Source of the DNA: Lateolabrax maculatus
Taxonomy: Eukaryota; Chordata; Actinopteri; Acropomatiformes; Lateolabracidae
Reading direction: 5' to 3'
Assembly (NCBI GenBank): GCA_031216445.1
Contig: CM062215.1
Coordinates: 7,772,001-7,836,000 of the forward strand
DNA: 64,000 nucleotides
The notes under the pieces were generated by a model. That model worked only from the letters and a program-made list of their open reading frames with translations. It ran no database searches and was not told the DNA's origin. Shown here piece after piece: positions 1-12,107 of this stretch (the first letter of the stretch is position 1; every line of letters starts with the position of its first letter). The position numbers were made by a program, and so were the translations under genes.

Positions 1-1239
1 TTAGAGACGGAAGTGAGGCTGTCTGGTTGACGTCAATGTATTCATCTAAATCTCAACTCAAATTTTGGGAATAACAGTGTTATCAGTCCAGCCCTTAAGA
101 GTGACTCACAGTATATTTGTACAGTATATACTGGTAATACACCTTTGTTTTTCTAACACACAACTGCACATATACTTCAGATAAATATAAAAAAAAAAAC
201 CTGTTGGATTAATGACAGTAAAAGGATGTGAGAATTTGCCAGCACTGATTTGTGGGGAGGCGTATTTGCACGCCTCCATGTAGCTTTAAAAGTCTTTTTT
301 ATTTAAAGTCCAGGCTGGCTTACAAACTGGATTACAAAACGGGCACTTACCCTGTAGCTCCAGACCTCAGGGGCCCCTAAAAAGGCTACTGGGGGCCCAC
401 GAGTTCACGTTTGCCCTCTAGTGGTTTAATCCGGCCATGGTAGACTGCCCTTCCTCTCAATGTTCAGAGACTGTGGAGGAGGGAGAGCCTGTCCAAACTG
501 GATGTGATGTTGAAATACTCCCATCTAGTGGACAAAACCCGAATTACAAAATCTGTATTCACATTTTGGGTGGGTATACCATATAATTCCAAAACTATAT
601 TAAATATTAAGTGGCTGTCAAACAGAACCACTGAAAGGTTTCCGGGATTAAAGGAAATTCACCAGAATCCCTCGTAGATTTTGTGTGTGTATGTCTAATA
701 TCTTTGTGAGGACAAGTTTCAGTTTTAAATCACCGTAGTGAGGACATCTGCAGGTCTGCATTGCAAAGACTTTTTCCCCAGTCCTCACTGCTTCAAAGGA
801 TTGTTGAAGGTTAAAACTTTGTTTTAAGGTTAAGGGTTAGGGTAAGGGTTGGGGTTAGGCAATCAATTGTAACGGTTAAGGGGCTTTGCAATGCAGTATG
901 TGAATGAGGGTCTTCACAAGTATAGAAAGACAAATGTGAGTGTGTGTGTGTGAGTGTGTGTGTGTTCGTCTCTCTTTAACTTTGCTGACCACTCAGTGTC
1001 TCATTCCATGTATAGAACTGCAGCTGTAGGTGAGGACATTCTCTGCTCTCCTGTGAAAGCCAGACTACAGGCGTTGCCAGCCAAGTATGATCTTGCATCA
1101 TGGCAGCCGTTCTGTAACATCTCCAACACTCCTGATGCTGTGTGTGTTTCTGGAAGAAGGGCGAACAATGTGTGTGTGTGTGTGCAAATCACTGGACCCT
1201 CCAACATCAAACAGACAAACCACTCTCGAGACATCAGCT
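1..1239. other. Intergenic DNA downstream of adamts1
   Basis: No coding exon is recognisable on either strand. The stretch holds a teleost-type repeat (680-965) and GT-rich simple sequence around 940-965 and 1,140-1,185. The short open frames here translate into low-complexity Val/Cys or Thr/His runs and have no family signature. The human neighbour on this side of ADAMTS1 is CYYR1, but nothing resembling it is visible. Confidence 0.6.
680..965. repeat. Teleost interspersed repeat with telomere-like G-rich core
   Basis: The unit starts in GT-rich sequence, contains 'tgtgaggac' at about 707 and 'gtgaggac' near 738, then a run of TTAGGG-like hexamers at 826-862, and ends with 'gagggtcttcac' before another GT run at 938-965. 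From memory, this order (GT run, GTGAGGAC, GGTTAAGGGTTAGGG core, GAGGGTCYTCAC, GT run) is a frequent dispersed repeat in fish genomes. I cannot name the family. It is interstitial and degenerate, not a chromosome end. Confidence 0.6.
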
Positions 1240-1258
1240 GCACAAGTCAATGTGATTC

Positions 1259-1264
1259 TTTATT
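1259..1264 (-). terminator. adamts1: Candidate poly(A) signal of adamts1
   Basis: The minus strand reads AATAAA here, about 1.15 kb beyond the stop codon. Cleavage would fall near 1,235-1,250, followed downstream by GT-rich sequence. It is the first good hexamer I saw in the right orientation. Its use is inferred. Confidence 0.45.
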
Positions 1265-1278
1265 CATGAACCTAGGAC

Positions 1279-1318
1279 CATATATATATATGTATATATA
1301 TACATATATATATATATA
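1279..1318. repeat. Alternating TA tract
   Basis: About 40 bases of nearly pure alternating T and A, with interruptions 'tgta' and 'taca' placed symmetrically, so the tract can fold on itself. It lies at the predicted end of the adamts1 3' UTR. Confidence 0.85.
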
Positions 1319-2409
1319 ACACTGTATAAATACTCTATATATTCTACTCCCTTCTGTGATCTCAATAACAAATAAAAAATAATATTAAAAAAGCCACATG
1401 ATTATATTTAACAGGCTGTACAAAAATAAATAATGTTTGGATATTCTGTACAAAAGGAAAAAGACTTGATAGAAAAAAAAACAAGAGGCCTTCGCAGAAG
1501 GCAGGAGAGACTTACTTATGAAGTAGTAGCAGGAGACAAGTCCCTCTTTAGGTCTCCACACACACACTCACACACTCACGGACGCACACACACGCATGCG
1601 CACTCACACTCACACACTCCTCTTTGGTCTTTGAAGAGTTCCCTCATTGAAGGCTGTGTAGACGAGGGCAAGATATGGCTAAAGGACAAAGTACGGTGTA
1701 CTGAGGCATTTAGAGACAACCGGGTGTTACAATGTGCCGCTGGCAAAAACAAAGATGAAGTGCTACAGGTTTGTGATAAATAAACGTAGACTGGCAAGTT
1801 TGAACATAAACACTTTGACTATAAGCTATCTTATTTTCCATACCTGATGGGGTGAGCAAGTAGAATATGAGCTACTCTCTTTAATTTCTTTATATACTCT
1901 GCAATAACCTCCCCCACCCCAACCCTTTTATGTCTGTCCAGCCCAGCTTGGACAAACATCATATACATGCATAAAAAAATTTGACACACACACGCGCGCA
2001 CACAGTCTTACACTCACACACACACACACACACACATTGGCACGGTAAGCAGCATGCTCCTTTAGGAAATCAGGGAGGTCCATGCTTTCTTCCCCTTGAT
2101 GAGAGGCAAAATGTGCCGCTGCTGCGCTGAGGCCAGACAGGCAGCGAGCTGTAATCAGTCTTTAATGCTGCAACTAGGTGGCGGTTGGCCCTTCCAGCCA
2201 CAGTCATTGAGGACCCATCGACATGCGGGACTGTCAGACTACCCGGAACCCATGGAAATCTGCGGCAGTCTTGCTCCGGATGTAAACATTCATCGACCTC
2301 TTCAGATTGTCCGCGGGGAAAAAAGGAGGCAGTGAAGATGAGAGTTTTAATCTGGTGTTTTTTCTGAAAGCTGGCTGTGGGAAAGGAGGTCAGGTTGTGG
2401 GAGCGGCCC

Positions 2410-5400
2410 TTAACAGGCACCCTGATTGCACAGTTCCAGCAGGGGTCGCGGCCGGTCTTTGGGGTCGCAGCTGTCGTGGGTTAGTGTGCGCCCGTCGTGG
2501 CCGATGCAGCGCAGCTGGCGCTTGCGGAAGCCTCGGCCGCAGGTCTTGGAGCATGCCGACCACTCCCCGAGGAGCCAGGAGGGACAGGACTGGGTGGCGC
2601 AGGACCGTGAGGCCAAGGGGCGCAGCTCCTCAACGCAATCCCTGGAGGGGCGACCCTGGGGATCTAGACACACCACCTCTCTCTGCTGCATGCCTCCTCC
2701 ACAGGTCTGGGAGCACGGACCCCACTCCCTCAGGGTCCACTCGGCGCCACCCACCTCTCGGATGGCATTGATGGACTGGCGGCGGCCCCCGTTGCCGGAG
2801 GCTGAAGCAGCGTTGTTGGGTCTCGGGGCAAAGTAGCTGTACTTGACCCGAGGCCTCGGGGCTTCCCCCACGGACAGCACCTGGATGGTGAGGGCCTCGG
2901 GCAGTGGGGCAAAGCTCCGGATGCGCTCAAGGGTGGCGGAGGAGCCGCTGTATCGCAACAGCGCCCCTTTCAAGGCGATGTCGGTCTCCATGGTCATCAG
3001 CTTGTAATCGCCGTTTAACAGATAGCTGCCGTCCTGGCGACGCACGGCCAAGTAGCTGTTATCATGGCGACCATTGCCTGGGGCCCGCTGCTTGACGTCC
3101 AGGTTGGTGGCACCAGCAGGGATAGTTACAACATCCTGGTAACCAGGCCTGAAACAGAGACAGACAGAGGTCAGACTCAGCCCTGAAGATAATTTTGACA
3201 CACACACTCTGAGGTTTCAGCGTAAACTATAAAGCATTATGTTTAAAAAGGCTGTTGGATGTTTACCTGGCACGGTCCAGAGAGCCAGACACTTTCTTGC
3301 AGGTAGAGCCGTCTCCACCGCACACACCGCATTTATCAAAGCGCCGGCTGGAGCCGATGACGCGATCACATCCAGCCTTGACGCACTGGCCTTGAACGCA
3401 AACAGAGGTGGAGTCTGGGCTGCAGGGTGTGCCATCAGCCACCTGGGGGCAACAGAGAGACACAAATGGAATGTAAGAGTTGTGTCCTGATAGACTGTTA
3501 CATAAGAGTCCAAAAAGTATTTTCCCCAGCAAGGCAGTAGCCTAGAGGCTGAGAAAAATTACAATAGCTGATCCTTCAACTTGCAGGTCTGTGCAAGTAG
3601 GAGGACTGTTACGAGATAAACTAAGACCCTCTGAGTGTTGTAACAGGATTCTAAAACAGAGTAAAACTAACCCAGACTTTATCAACATAATCTAGCATCC
3701 AAAAAGTCTCACCTTAGATTTGAGGACAAAGAAGTATCCGGTCCCCTTGGCCCGGCACACCAGCTTGCAGCGGTCTTTGGGGGAAACTCCGGCATACTTG
3801 GGCACCCACTCGACGCCCTCGCCTGAACCCAGCGACACTTGGGCTGACATGTCGTTGTGGGCCAGGCACTGTTCCTCACGGAATGACAGGCCTGGGAAGG
3901 AGACAGAGAGAGGTCAGATTTACCGCCTGTTCAGCCTGACCAGGTACATCAAAACATGACTTCGACGTTCAAGCTAAAGGACTTATTGCACTGCAGACCT
4001 GAGAATAACTACAGTCTACAGTGTGGTGCTCTGTCATTTTATTTCCATATAATAAACTTCCAAGAAAGTGTTTAGACCATTTCTCAAATGTGATAACAAA
4101 GATCTCTTACCATTGGTATCAGGGCAGGCCTCAGTGTTGCAGGAGCGGTACTGGATCCTCTTGCCCTCGCAGTACTTGCCCCCATTCTTGGGCAAAGGGT
4201 TGTCACAGGCACGGAAGGAATACTGCACCCCGCCACCGCAGGTCCGGGAGCAGTCGCCCCAGGGACCCCACACTCCCCAGCCACCATTGACAGGGGTCTG
4301 AAAGAGCCAAGGACATGACAGTTACAATTTTGAACTGGGTTGTAGGTAGCTGATTTAAAACACTGACAGTCCAACAGCAGGACCGAACCGGCACAAGAGC
4401 TTTGCTGCATGTTATGCTGCAATATATGAACTTCTTTTGGATTTTGCAGTGTTTTGAAGTGTAATTGCATTGGGTACGGTTCCTACCTGGTGTTTGGCGG
4501 CTTGGCTCTTAGTGAGACACTGTCCAGCCAGGCAGTAGCTGTCGTGCCCGCACGGTGTTCCATCAGCCCAGGGGAAGTTCTTAGTCTGGCACACCAGCAG
4601 ACCATTGGATGTCGTCACGGTGCACCACAGCGCCGCACACGTGGTACTCAGATCGGGGCAGTGCTGGGATTCTTCGCCGAAGGTCAGCCGGCACTGATGG
4701 TCCGCGCCATAGACCGTCCCGGGCAGGGGCTGGGGAAGCGGCTGAGGTTTGACGGGTTTATCCAGCAGGCACTGGCCGTGGCCGTTGTCCAGGAAGGTGG
4801 TGACCATGAGGGCGGAGCAGGGGGACCATGGCTGCTGCTGGTCCAGGTTGGACAGGGTGGAGGCCATCATGTGGGAGCCCCAGTGGGCGCCGTTGACCCC
4901 GGAGCACAGCTGGGCATCGTCGTGAGGCATGTTGAAGACGTGGCCTGGAGGACGGAGGAGAAATAAGAGTTCTTTGAGCGCCTCTAGTAAATGTGCCGTA
5001 TGTGATTAAATACAGTTCAAAGGTTTTCTACACACAAGAACATGGATCTTTTCCCTGCTTACCCAGTTCGTGTGCCACAGTAAACGCTGCTTGCAGCCCG
5101 TCATCTTCAATAATTGAGCAGCTTCTGTCAGGGTCGCACACTGTGCCAACATCAGCCATGCCCAGTGTGTCACAAGAGTGGGCACCACACAGGTCCTAAA
5201 CAGGCAGACAGAAAGCAAAATTAAGGTTTGATTACTCTTGAATGCTGCTTCTCTTCCTCTTCCTACACCTCTGCTTCTTCCGCCCCGACTTACCGTCCTG
5301 GTGAAGAGCACGGCGGTGTCATAATGCTCGGGGTGGCGGTCGCTCGGCGGGTTGTGCTGCCGCTGCCACTGGCAGAAGTTGCGCAGGGTCATGGCGGCGT

Positions 5401-7162
5401 TGGACGACACCTGAGGGCCTCGCTCCTCCTCGTACACCACCAGCAGCTTCACCACCGCCAGGCTGATGGAGTTGTGGATGCTGGGGTGGCGGTAGAGGCG
5501 GGACGCCACGGCCATGATGGTCAGAAGGTAGGGTTTGAGCCCGGCACCGTGGAACTCAGCCATGGACTGGTCGGCCACCAGCATGATCTCCAGGTAGCGA
5601 GGGGTGGAAACGAAACGCCTGGTTCTGTGGTGGGCTGGGGGGGGGGGAGAGAGAGAGAGAAGGGAGACAGGTCAGACCAAACTAGGGATCACAGGTCATG
5701 TTAGATGATATCAGGTTTCAGCCTTTACCCCACTGCACTGTAACTTTTGATATATTTGTTTTTTTTTTATTGGATACAAGTGACTCAGTGTGTCTGGGTC
5801 AGTCTGCACACTGGAAAACTCTGCCAGTGTTCTAAATAGCAGATACAAAGGCTCTTTTTTTTTTTTTTTCTTTCCAGGGGGATAGAGGCTCCAAAGAGAG
5901 CTCCGGATGTGCCTGGAGGAGCCTGGCCGTGACTCAGCGTCACACCACCGGCGGCTCCTCCTCCTCGGGGTCCACATTCCTGCAGTGACCTTTCTCTGGT
6001 GGAAAATTATGCGAGTGAGAGAGAGCGAAAGGGAGAAAATCCTTTCTGGTGGGGGGGTGGGGGGGATGTCTGCCGGTGAGAGTTTGTACCAGGAGGCGAG
6101 CTCACACGTCTCAGCGCTGCCGGGCTGTGGCTGGCCCCCCCCCCAACCCCGCCCGCACCTCCCCTCCCCTTCCTCCGTCACTCCTCCTCCTCCTCCTCTT
6201 CCCCCCTCGGAGAAGCCCACCCTCCCTCCTCCCTGCTCCCCCTTCTCCTCCCCTCTCCTCCCCTCCCTTCCTCATCTCTGGCAGCTCTCGGACTGCGCTG
6301 TCAAAAAAAAAAAAAGGGTGGCCGAGTCCATTGCGCACGCTGCGCCCCCTGGCACACGCGCAACTCCAGCTGACAGCGCTCTCTGGTCCGCATATTCAAT
6401 AGCCAGTGACTTTTACATAGAAAAATAAAGTTAATAAAGTGAATAAACCCCTTTCTTTGTGTTTCTTTGGTCACTTTTATCTAATTTATATAAGATGAGT
6501 GATTGCCTGCGTAATGCGCACGGCGCGTCTGCAGCCTTACCTGTCTGCTCTGCGTCGGCGGCTGCGCGTCTGACTCCCTTCTCCAGATTGGTCGGCACCC
6601 GCTCCTCGTCCTCGTTGACCCCGCACTTGGAGCCCCCCTCGTCGGCCGGGGCCGCCCGAGCCCTGCGGCGGACGGCGTGGACGTCGCGGTCGGTGCCGCG
6701 GAGGTCGCTGGCGTTCAGGGGCTGAATGAAGTACTCGTCGCCCTGGAAGTAGAACCCGCCGCGGAGCCCGTGGCACAGGTTGAGCGCGGCGGCGGAGTGC
6801 TCCGCGCCGTTCACCGTGCCCGAGAAGAAGCAGCCCGGCTCGGCGCCGCTCTCGGGCCCCTGCGCCGGCCCGGGCTCGGGGCTCCCCACGACGTGGAAGA
6901 CAAAACCCGGCGCCAGGAAGGTCTGGTCGGGCTCGAGCCGCAGGACCAGCTCCTCGCCAAACACGTCCAACCGGTACTCCCTCATCTCGGCCTCCTTCTC
7001 CTTCTCCTCCGCGGAGAGAGTCCGCCACGGCTCGGTCTGGGTCTCGGGTCGGGCCGCCGGGTCCAACCTGACCGGCACCACGGCGCTCTCCTCCCAGGCG
7101 CCGCGCGCCGTGCCGACGCACAGGGCGGCGATCACGCCGATGGAAACGTGTAAAAACAACAT
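2410..7162 (-). CDS. adamts1: ADAMTS1, secreted zinc metalloprotease
   Basis: Coding exons, 5' to 3': 6541-7162, 5294-5634, 5063-5195, 4487-4944, 4111-4297, 3713-3891, 3267-3442, 2410-3148. All have AG/GT borders and join in frame to 944 aa. The start at 7162 follows an in-frame stop about 40 bases upstream. Order: signal peptide (about 1-21), propeptide with Cys180 as likely cysteine switch, furin site RTRR ending at 214, catalytic domain with [11 protein letters not shown] (363-373, zinc ligands His363/367/373, base Glu364) and Met-turn at 391-392, disintegrin-like region to 518, central thrombospondin repeat (519-580), Cys-rich region, spacer (about 699-835), and two C-terminal thrombospondin repeats (about 836-890, 891-944). 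Three repeats, the text [20 protein letters not shown] and the ADAMTS5 neighbour fix the identity as ADAMTS1 rather than ADAMTS15. It cleaves aggrecan and versican in the extracellular matrix. The catalytic residues are intact. Confidence 0.96.
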
Positions 7163-7700
7163 CGTAAAACTGGGAAATCCGACAAGTGGAATTAATAATT
7201 AAGTCTCTACGAGTAGCAAGTAAATCCTTTAAAAGGGTTTTTTTTTTTTTTTTTTTTCCCCCACTATCTGCTACAAGCGCCAAGTCTTTGAACTTCCACA
7301 AAACTGTCCCCAAGAAATTACAGACGCGCGTAAAAATCTACCAAAAAAAAAGAAGAAGAAGGGATCAAATCCAGTGCAAAACTCATTCAAAGTTATGTGC
7401 AGGTCTGACTTGTTGCAAAAAAAAAAAAAAAAGTCCTTTCATTAAATGAAAACAGGAGCTGGATCTCGGCAGTAAAATCCAACAGGTCACCTCCTCTCCG
7501 AAAACTCAGCAGATGTCTCGGTCTCTAACTCTCTCTCTCTCTCTTTGAGGCAGGTTTTCTGTTCTTTTCTTTTCTTTTTTTTTTTTGTTGTTCCTCCTTT
7601 CCCTCTGCCGTCCCCTGCTCTCGGTCTGCTCCCTGCTCTTGCCTTGCAGTCAGAACGGAGCCGGTCCCTCCTATATATCCCCCTGCCTCGGGACCGGCCC
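7163..7700 (-). promoter_or_regulatory. adamts1: adamts1 5' UTR and candidate core promoter
   Basis: The minus strand carries a TATA-like element, ATATATAG, at 7,671-7,678. It would place the start of transcription near 7,640-7,650 and give a 5' UTR of about 480 bases. That leader contains long A runs (minus strand) at 7,238-7,258 and 7,568-7,586 and T runs at 7,342-7,351 and 7,418-7,432. Exon 1 immediately downstream is strongly CpG-rich. Position and use of the TATA element are inferred. Confidence 0.45.
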
Positions 7701-8904
7701 CCTTCCTGAGCCGTTTGATGTGAGCGGGGGCCAGATCCCCGTGCGCAACCAGAGCGCACCAGCGACCTGGAGCGTTGCCATAATAATCAATAATTGCGGA
7801 GGAACGGGAGCTTTGGTCAGAGGGACTTTTTTCCCCCCCCCCCCTCTCCAAACCCTGCTTGTCTGTCACAAGAGCCACATACACACTCCTGCCCCGGCAG
7901 TATTATTACCCATATTCTATTCTATTCACATTTGTAATAATACATCATTTCACCCAAAGCGCCTTCCATGAACCATTGGTGTATGTATTTATGATATTAG
8001 TGGCCAAAATGAAAATGGAAAACCTGTGACTGTGGCACTTTTGCTGTGTTTCCCAACTTGATCGCGGGGCTACGTACAGCTCACTGAACTCGTGCCCATC
8101 ATCCCCGGCATAAATCAGGGTGACGGGCGGCTGATGTGGAGCAGTGTCTGTAGTGTCGGTGCAACTGGAGACGGGGAGATGCCCCCCCCACCACCACCAC
8201 CACCACCACCCCGGTGCCAAGCCGGCTGTGGTGCGCCGTGGCCGGGTTCCGCGGGGGCCGCCGAGGTCTTAAGGTGGAGCGGTTCCGTCCGCCCGCCCCC
8301 CCCCCCCCCCTCGGTTTACGCTGGAGTTTCATTAAAAAAAAAAAAAAAATAACCGGCAAGGCAGAAAACCCTGTGATCAACAGCGCACAGAGAGACATGT
8401 CAGATAACCGAAGGTCCATTTACAGCAAAGTTACAAAAGTGTATTAACTCAGATAGTTAGGAGCAGCTGTATTAGTTCAGTGAAAAATGAATAAAAAAAA
8501 AACATGAATATCATATAATAATATAAGGATAATGAGGACCTTAGTGCGGCGTTGTTGATTTATTGAGTTTTTTTTATTTTATTTTTATTTAAGTAATCAC
8601 TTAGACATGATTTCTGACTCACCAGAGCAAACACCGCTGGTGCGTCTCTGAAGGGACGGATTGTGGGAAGTCCACCTTAAGAGCGTCGGCCGCGCTGATG
8701 TGGACGGCTGTAATTGCGCGATCTTGCCGGTAGATGGTAGTCGTGTGTAGGGAGAGTCGCCGCGCTGCTGCAGAGCTCCTCCGCGGCTCCGACGCACCGA
8801 TCCCAGGTTCAGCCGACAGGCGGCGCCAAAAACCTGTGAGACTAAAGCCACAGAGAAGCTGAACCATGTTACAGGCCTTTATGAAGCCTTTCCTCTGGCC
8901 AGTG
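7701..8904. other. Upstream flank of adamts1, no gene seen
   Basis: No supported coding exon. A CpG-richer patch occurs at 8,160-8,310, with a (CAC)n trinucleotide run at 8,182-8,211 and a C run at 8,296-8,310. A T-rich stretch at 8,568-8,592 contains several minus-strand AATAAA-like hexamers. Open frames here translate into Trp, Val or Pro homopolymers from the CAC run and are not genes. Confidence 0.6.
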
Positions 8905-9345
8905 CAGTACATTCACCCAAGTACTGTGCTGAGGGCAATTTTGAGGTACTTTTACTTAAGTATTTGTTTAATTATGACACTTCATTCTTGCACTTCACTA
9001 CACCTCAGAGGGAAGTTACTTCTTACTCCACTAAACTCACAACGACAGCTGCAGTTACTATGCAGATAATATTCTACGTCCAAATCATATGATCAGCTTA
9101 TATGTTGCATTTGTATAGATTGACCTTCTCAAAAAATATAGGTTTGTCAGGAATCATTAAAATGCTGTTTAACACTCTTAAAAGTGGACAGTGTGCCTAA
9201 TAAGTACTTTTACTTTTGATACTTATATATACAGTATATTTTTATATTATATATATAATATATTTTTAGGTATATATATGTAACTTCACTTCAGTACAGT
9301 ACAGTACTTTGTACAGTACAAAGTATCCTTGACTGAATATAAAAA
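8905..9345. repeat. Teleost interspersed repeat with 'tactttactt' motifs
   Basis: The stretch repeatedly uses 'gaggtacttttacttaagta', 'ttactccactaaa', 'cagttactatgcagat' and 'gtacttttacttttgatact'. From memory this wording is a very common dispersed repeat of teleost genomes. The copy is diverged and ends in TA-rich sequence with a 'cagtacagtacagtac' run. It holds no coding capacity. The family name is not known to me. Confidence 0.65.
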
Positions 9346-9368
9346 TACTGGATAAAAATCCAGTCTTT

Positions 9369-9665
9369 ATGCTAAGCTGTGCTCATCTTTTTCTCTGCAT
9401 GAAAACAAATACGTGTTTTTTCTAAAAATGTTACTAACTATTTCTTTCAATCTTCACAACATCCCTTTCCAGAATCAGTGTCACCCGGAAGTCATAGGGA
9501 CTATTTCTTTGGTAGAAGACAGTTCCGAAGAAATGGCTGACGGTGAGGTTTGCAGATTTTGTGACGTAAGCATTGTTTCCGGAGTTCCAAATTTCTGTTG
9601 AACATTTTAAATGTACTATTTCAAATCAGTGACACCACAAATGAAACGCCTTTACTTGTAAATGA
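9369..9665. repeat. Diverged, internally deleted relative of the 10,917-11,577 element
   Basis: It shares collinear segments with 11,100-11,450: 'atgctaagct', 'aactatttcttt', 'agggactatttctt', a 'gtagaag/gtagaaag' segment, 'tgaggtttg', 'attttgtgac/attttctgca' and 'gaccaccacaaatgaaa'-like text. The match is clear by eye but diverged, and the terminal inverted repeats of the fuller copy are missing. Confidence 0.6.
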
Positions 9666-10292
9666 GTTTATTTTTGTCACTTTCACTTCAATAAAAAAAA
9701 ATCAAGTACTCCCTCCACGACTGCTTCTGGCAAAAGGCCACATATTGACTCTGTTCCTCCTTTCATAACTTAGTGTTTGTGTAGATGTTATCTGCAACAC
9801 AGGTTGTTCAGAAAAAGTGGGCATATATAGATGAAAAGAGATTCACAGATTATCATCTTTAAATCTGTACCTCTCAAGTCAAGTGGATTCATTCTGGGCA
9901 GGAGGAGCTGATGAAGACGTCTTTAATCTTAAATATGCTCGTTGACGTTTTCCTGCCCGTCTTCTCCTCTGCTGCTACATTTATATGATCATAGCTCTAG
10001 TAAACTTAATCTCATCGTGCTTCATCAACTTCAACTTTACAGTGTGTGTGATGAAAGTGATGAACACGTTTGAGATAAGTAATATATGAACGTATTGATG
10101 CTGTGGCAAAATGAACAACACAGACACAAAGATATTTAAATATATAGATTTTATGTACATATATTCATGTGGATGACTAGAAAAGAAACACTATATTCTT
10201 ACAAAGGAATGATTCAGCACAGTCATATTCCTAAATTAAATAGTAATTTGATACAAAATTACTATAATAAATAAAACTCATCTCGTTGTTTT

Positions 10293-10298
10293 TTTATT
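10293..10298 (-). terminator. adamts5: Candidate poly(A) signal of adamts5
   Basis: The minus strand reads AATAAA here, 3.1 kb beyond the adamts5 stop. Other minus-strand hexamers exist nearer (11,091-11,096) and further away (9,666 region). The known long 3' UTR of vertebrate ADAMTS5 makes a distal site plausible, but the choice cannot be made from sequence alone. Confidence 0.3.
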
Positions 10299-10916
10299 CA
10301 CACATACCAGTTGTACAAACAATAAATTACAAGTTCAGTGCTGTGTTTCTGTCGTTCAGCGAGAGGGGTTTCCCCACTGGAAGAGTCAGAGTAGGTTGTG
10401 TGTGTGTGTGTGTATGTGTGTGTGTTGAGGTTTTTAAAATACTGTTTTACTGATGGATTGTTTCGATGGTGTGTGCCTGTATGTGTAAATTTACGTGTAA
10501 ATATGGTTGAATACTAACGCATACAGTATATGAACGATCTATTCATTGTACAAAAAAATGTCTACATGTGTACGTACGTGTAAATAAATCTGAATGTGTG
10601 AGGGAAGAAGAGAGAACATTTGGTGAGTGGTATGCTGACCCGGGTCGTGCAGTATCTGAAAACCTTTCTCATGGTTTGTTTTCTCCTGCACATGTGCCAG
10701 ACGGGTGGGGTTTGCCACATAGGAAAATGTAACAGGTGCCAGAAAGTCGAACACAATTACAGGAAGGTATTTTAAAAAGCCCACCAGGTGTTGAATCACA
10801 TCACTTTGACATGATTACCATTCAGGAGAGTTGAGGTAATGTTCATTGTCTACCCTCTCAATGTATCCTTGATAAAATAACCCAATTAAAGCATGATATT
10901 GCGAGGTTTAGTACAG

Positions 10917-11577
10917 GATTTTAAAGGATGAGTTCACCCAAATTACAAAAAAAAGCAAATTTCCTAACTTAAATCTAGTGCTATCTAGTGATGCAGATAG
11001 TTATATATTTTTTCACTTGGAATAGTTGACACGGGCAACACATATGACATGTTAATAACTGAACTTGTGTTGGTAGGCATATTTCTATGCTTTATTTTTT
11101 ATGCTAAGCTATTCTAGCCATTTCCTGGCTCTAGCTTCGTATTCAAAGGACCGACATGAGAGGGGTGTCAATCGTCTCATCATTTCCTCTGCAAGAAAAC
11201 GAAAAAGTGTATTTCCCAAAATGTCAAACTATTTCTTTAACTCCACCTCAATACTACTTTTCTGAGTCGGTGTCCCCTCAATGGTTATGGGGACTATTTC
11301 TTCTGTAGAAAGTAGATAGACAGAAATTGTTGACAATGAGGTTTGTGGATTTTCTGCAGTAACCGAGGAATTGTTTCTAGAGTTCAAGTTTTTGCTGAAA
11401 ATGTAACTTTTCAAAGTTGAGACCACCACAAATGAAATTCCATTCATCTACTGGGGTGGAGGCATTGATGGACATCCGAAAACAGAATAACCAAAACTAT
11501 CTGCATGGTTAGATCCCACAAGAGCGAAGAAACATTTTTTTTTCTTTGTATTTTGGATGAACTGACCCTTTAAAATC
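10917..11577. mobile_element. Non-autonomous DNA transposon (MITE) with terminal inverted repeats
   Basis: The left end reads GATTTTAAAGGATGAGTTCA and continues CCCAAATTACAAA. The reverse complement of the right end reads GATTTTAAAGGGTCAGTTCA and continues TCCAAAATACAAA. The two ends match at roughly 28 of 33 positions. The 660-bp interior has no transposase frame. Ends of the type TTAAAGG-GTTCACCCAAA are common on fish miniature elements. The target-site duplication is unclear because the termini merge with TTTTAAA-like flanks. A second, diverged copy lies at 9,369-9,665. Confidence 0.7.
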
Positions 11578-12050
11578 ATCCGTTCTGTGGCACAATCTGA
11601 ACTGTTGTAACATGGCAAACACCACCTGTTAGGGTTGGAAACAGGTTAAAGCAATCATTTGCAAATACAGGATGTAAAGTAGTAAAATAGAGAATGAGTG
11701 ATGAAAAGAAAGGAAATGAAAGAGTTGAATTGCAAAAGGACATTAATGACGGCATTAGTATCTCTCCTGCTGTCATTGCGAGTATCCAGGGCACACATTG
11801 TCATATAAGCATTGCCTCCTTAACAGATAAACAGACAAACAAACAGATATTGACCGCCACACACAAAAAAAAAACAAACAAAAAAAAAACATGAGGACCT
11901 CCCAGCACCAGCACACTGATTGATACAAATGGAACTGAGAGTGAAGAGGCTTCGAGACGCAGTAGAGGACAAATACACATGGTCATGGTACATACTGCAT
12001 GTGCTTAAAACACAGGCCTGGGTACATGAGTGTGCTCGCTCATGACATGC

Positions 12051-12054
<4 letters not shown>

Positions 12055-12105
<51 letters not shown>
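12055..12105. repeat. (CA)n microsatellite
   Basis: About 50 bases of nearly uninterrupted AC dinucleotide. Confidence 0.97.

Positions 12106-12107
<2 letters not shown>

Larger units (their letters stand above)
1240..2409 (-). other. adamts1: Putative adamts1 3' UTR with AU-rich elements
   Basis: This is the interval between the adamts1 stop codon and a poly(A) signal at 1,259-1,264. On the minus strand it contains a perfect AU-rich nonamer TTATTTATT (1,425-1,433) and a second TTATTTATC-like site (1,775-1,785), both sequences linked to mRNA instability. It also has CA/GT microsatellites (1,556-1,620 and 1,983-2,037) and an alternating TA tract near its end (1,279-1,318). ADAMTS1 is known as an inflammation-inducible, early-response-like gene, so destabilising elements would fit. 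The extent of the UTR is inferred. Confidence 0.55.

Noticed and set aside
826..862. Telomere or origin-like TTAGGG array
   Set aside because: The hexamers are few, degenerate, and sit inside a dispersed repeat between single-copy sequences, so this is not a chromosome end.
6537..7313. 258-codon minus-strand frame over adamts1 exon 1
   Set aside because: It is a shadow frame of the true exon, Arg/Gly/Pro-rich, with no homology. The ADAMTS1 frame explains the same DNA, with correct signal peptide and splice phase.
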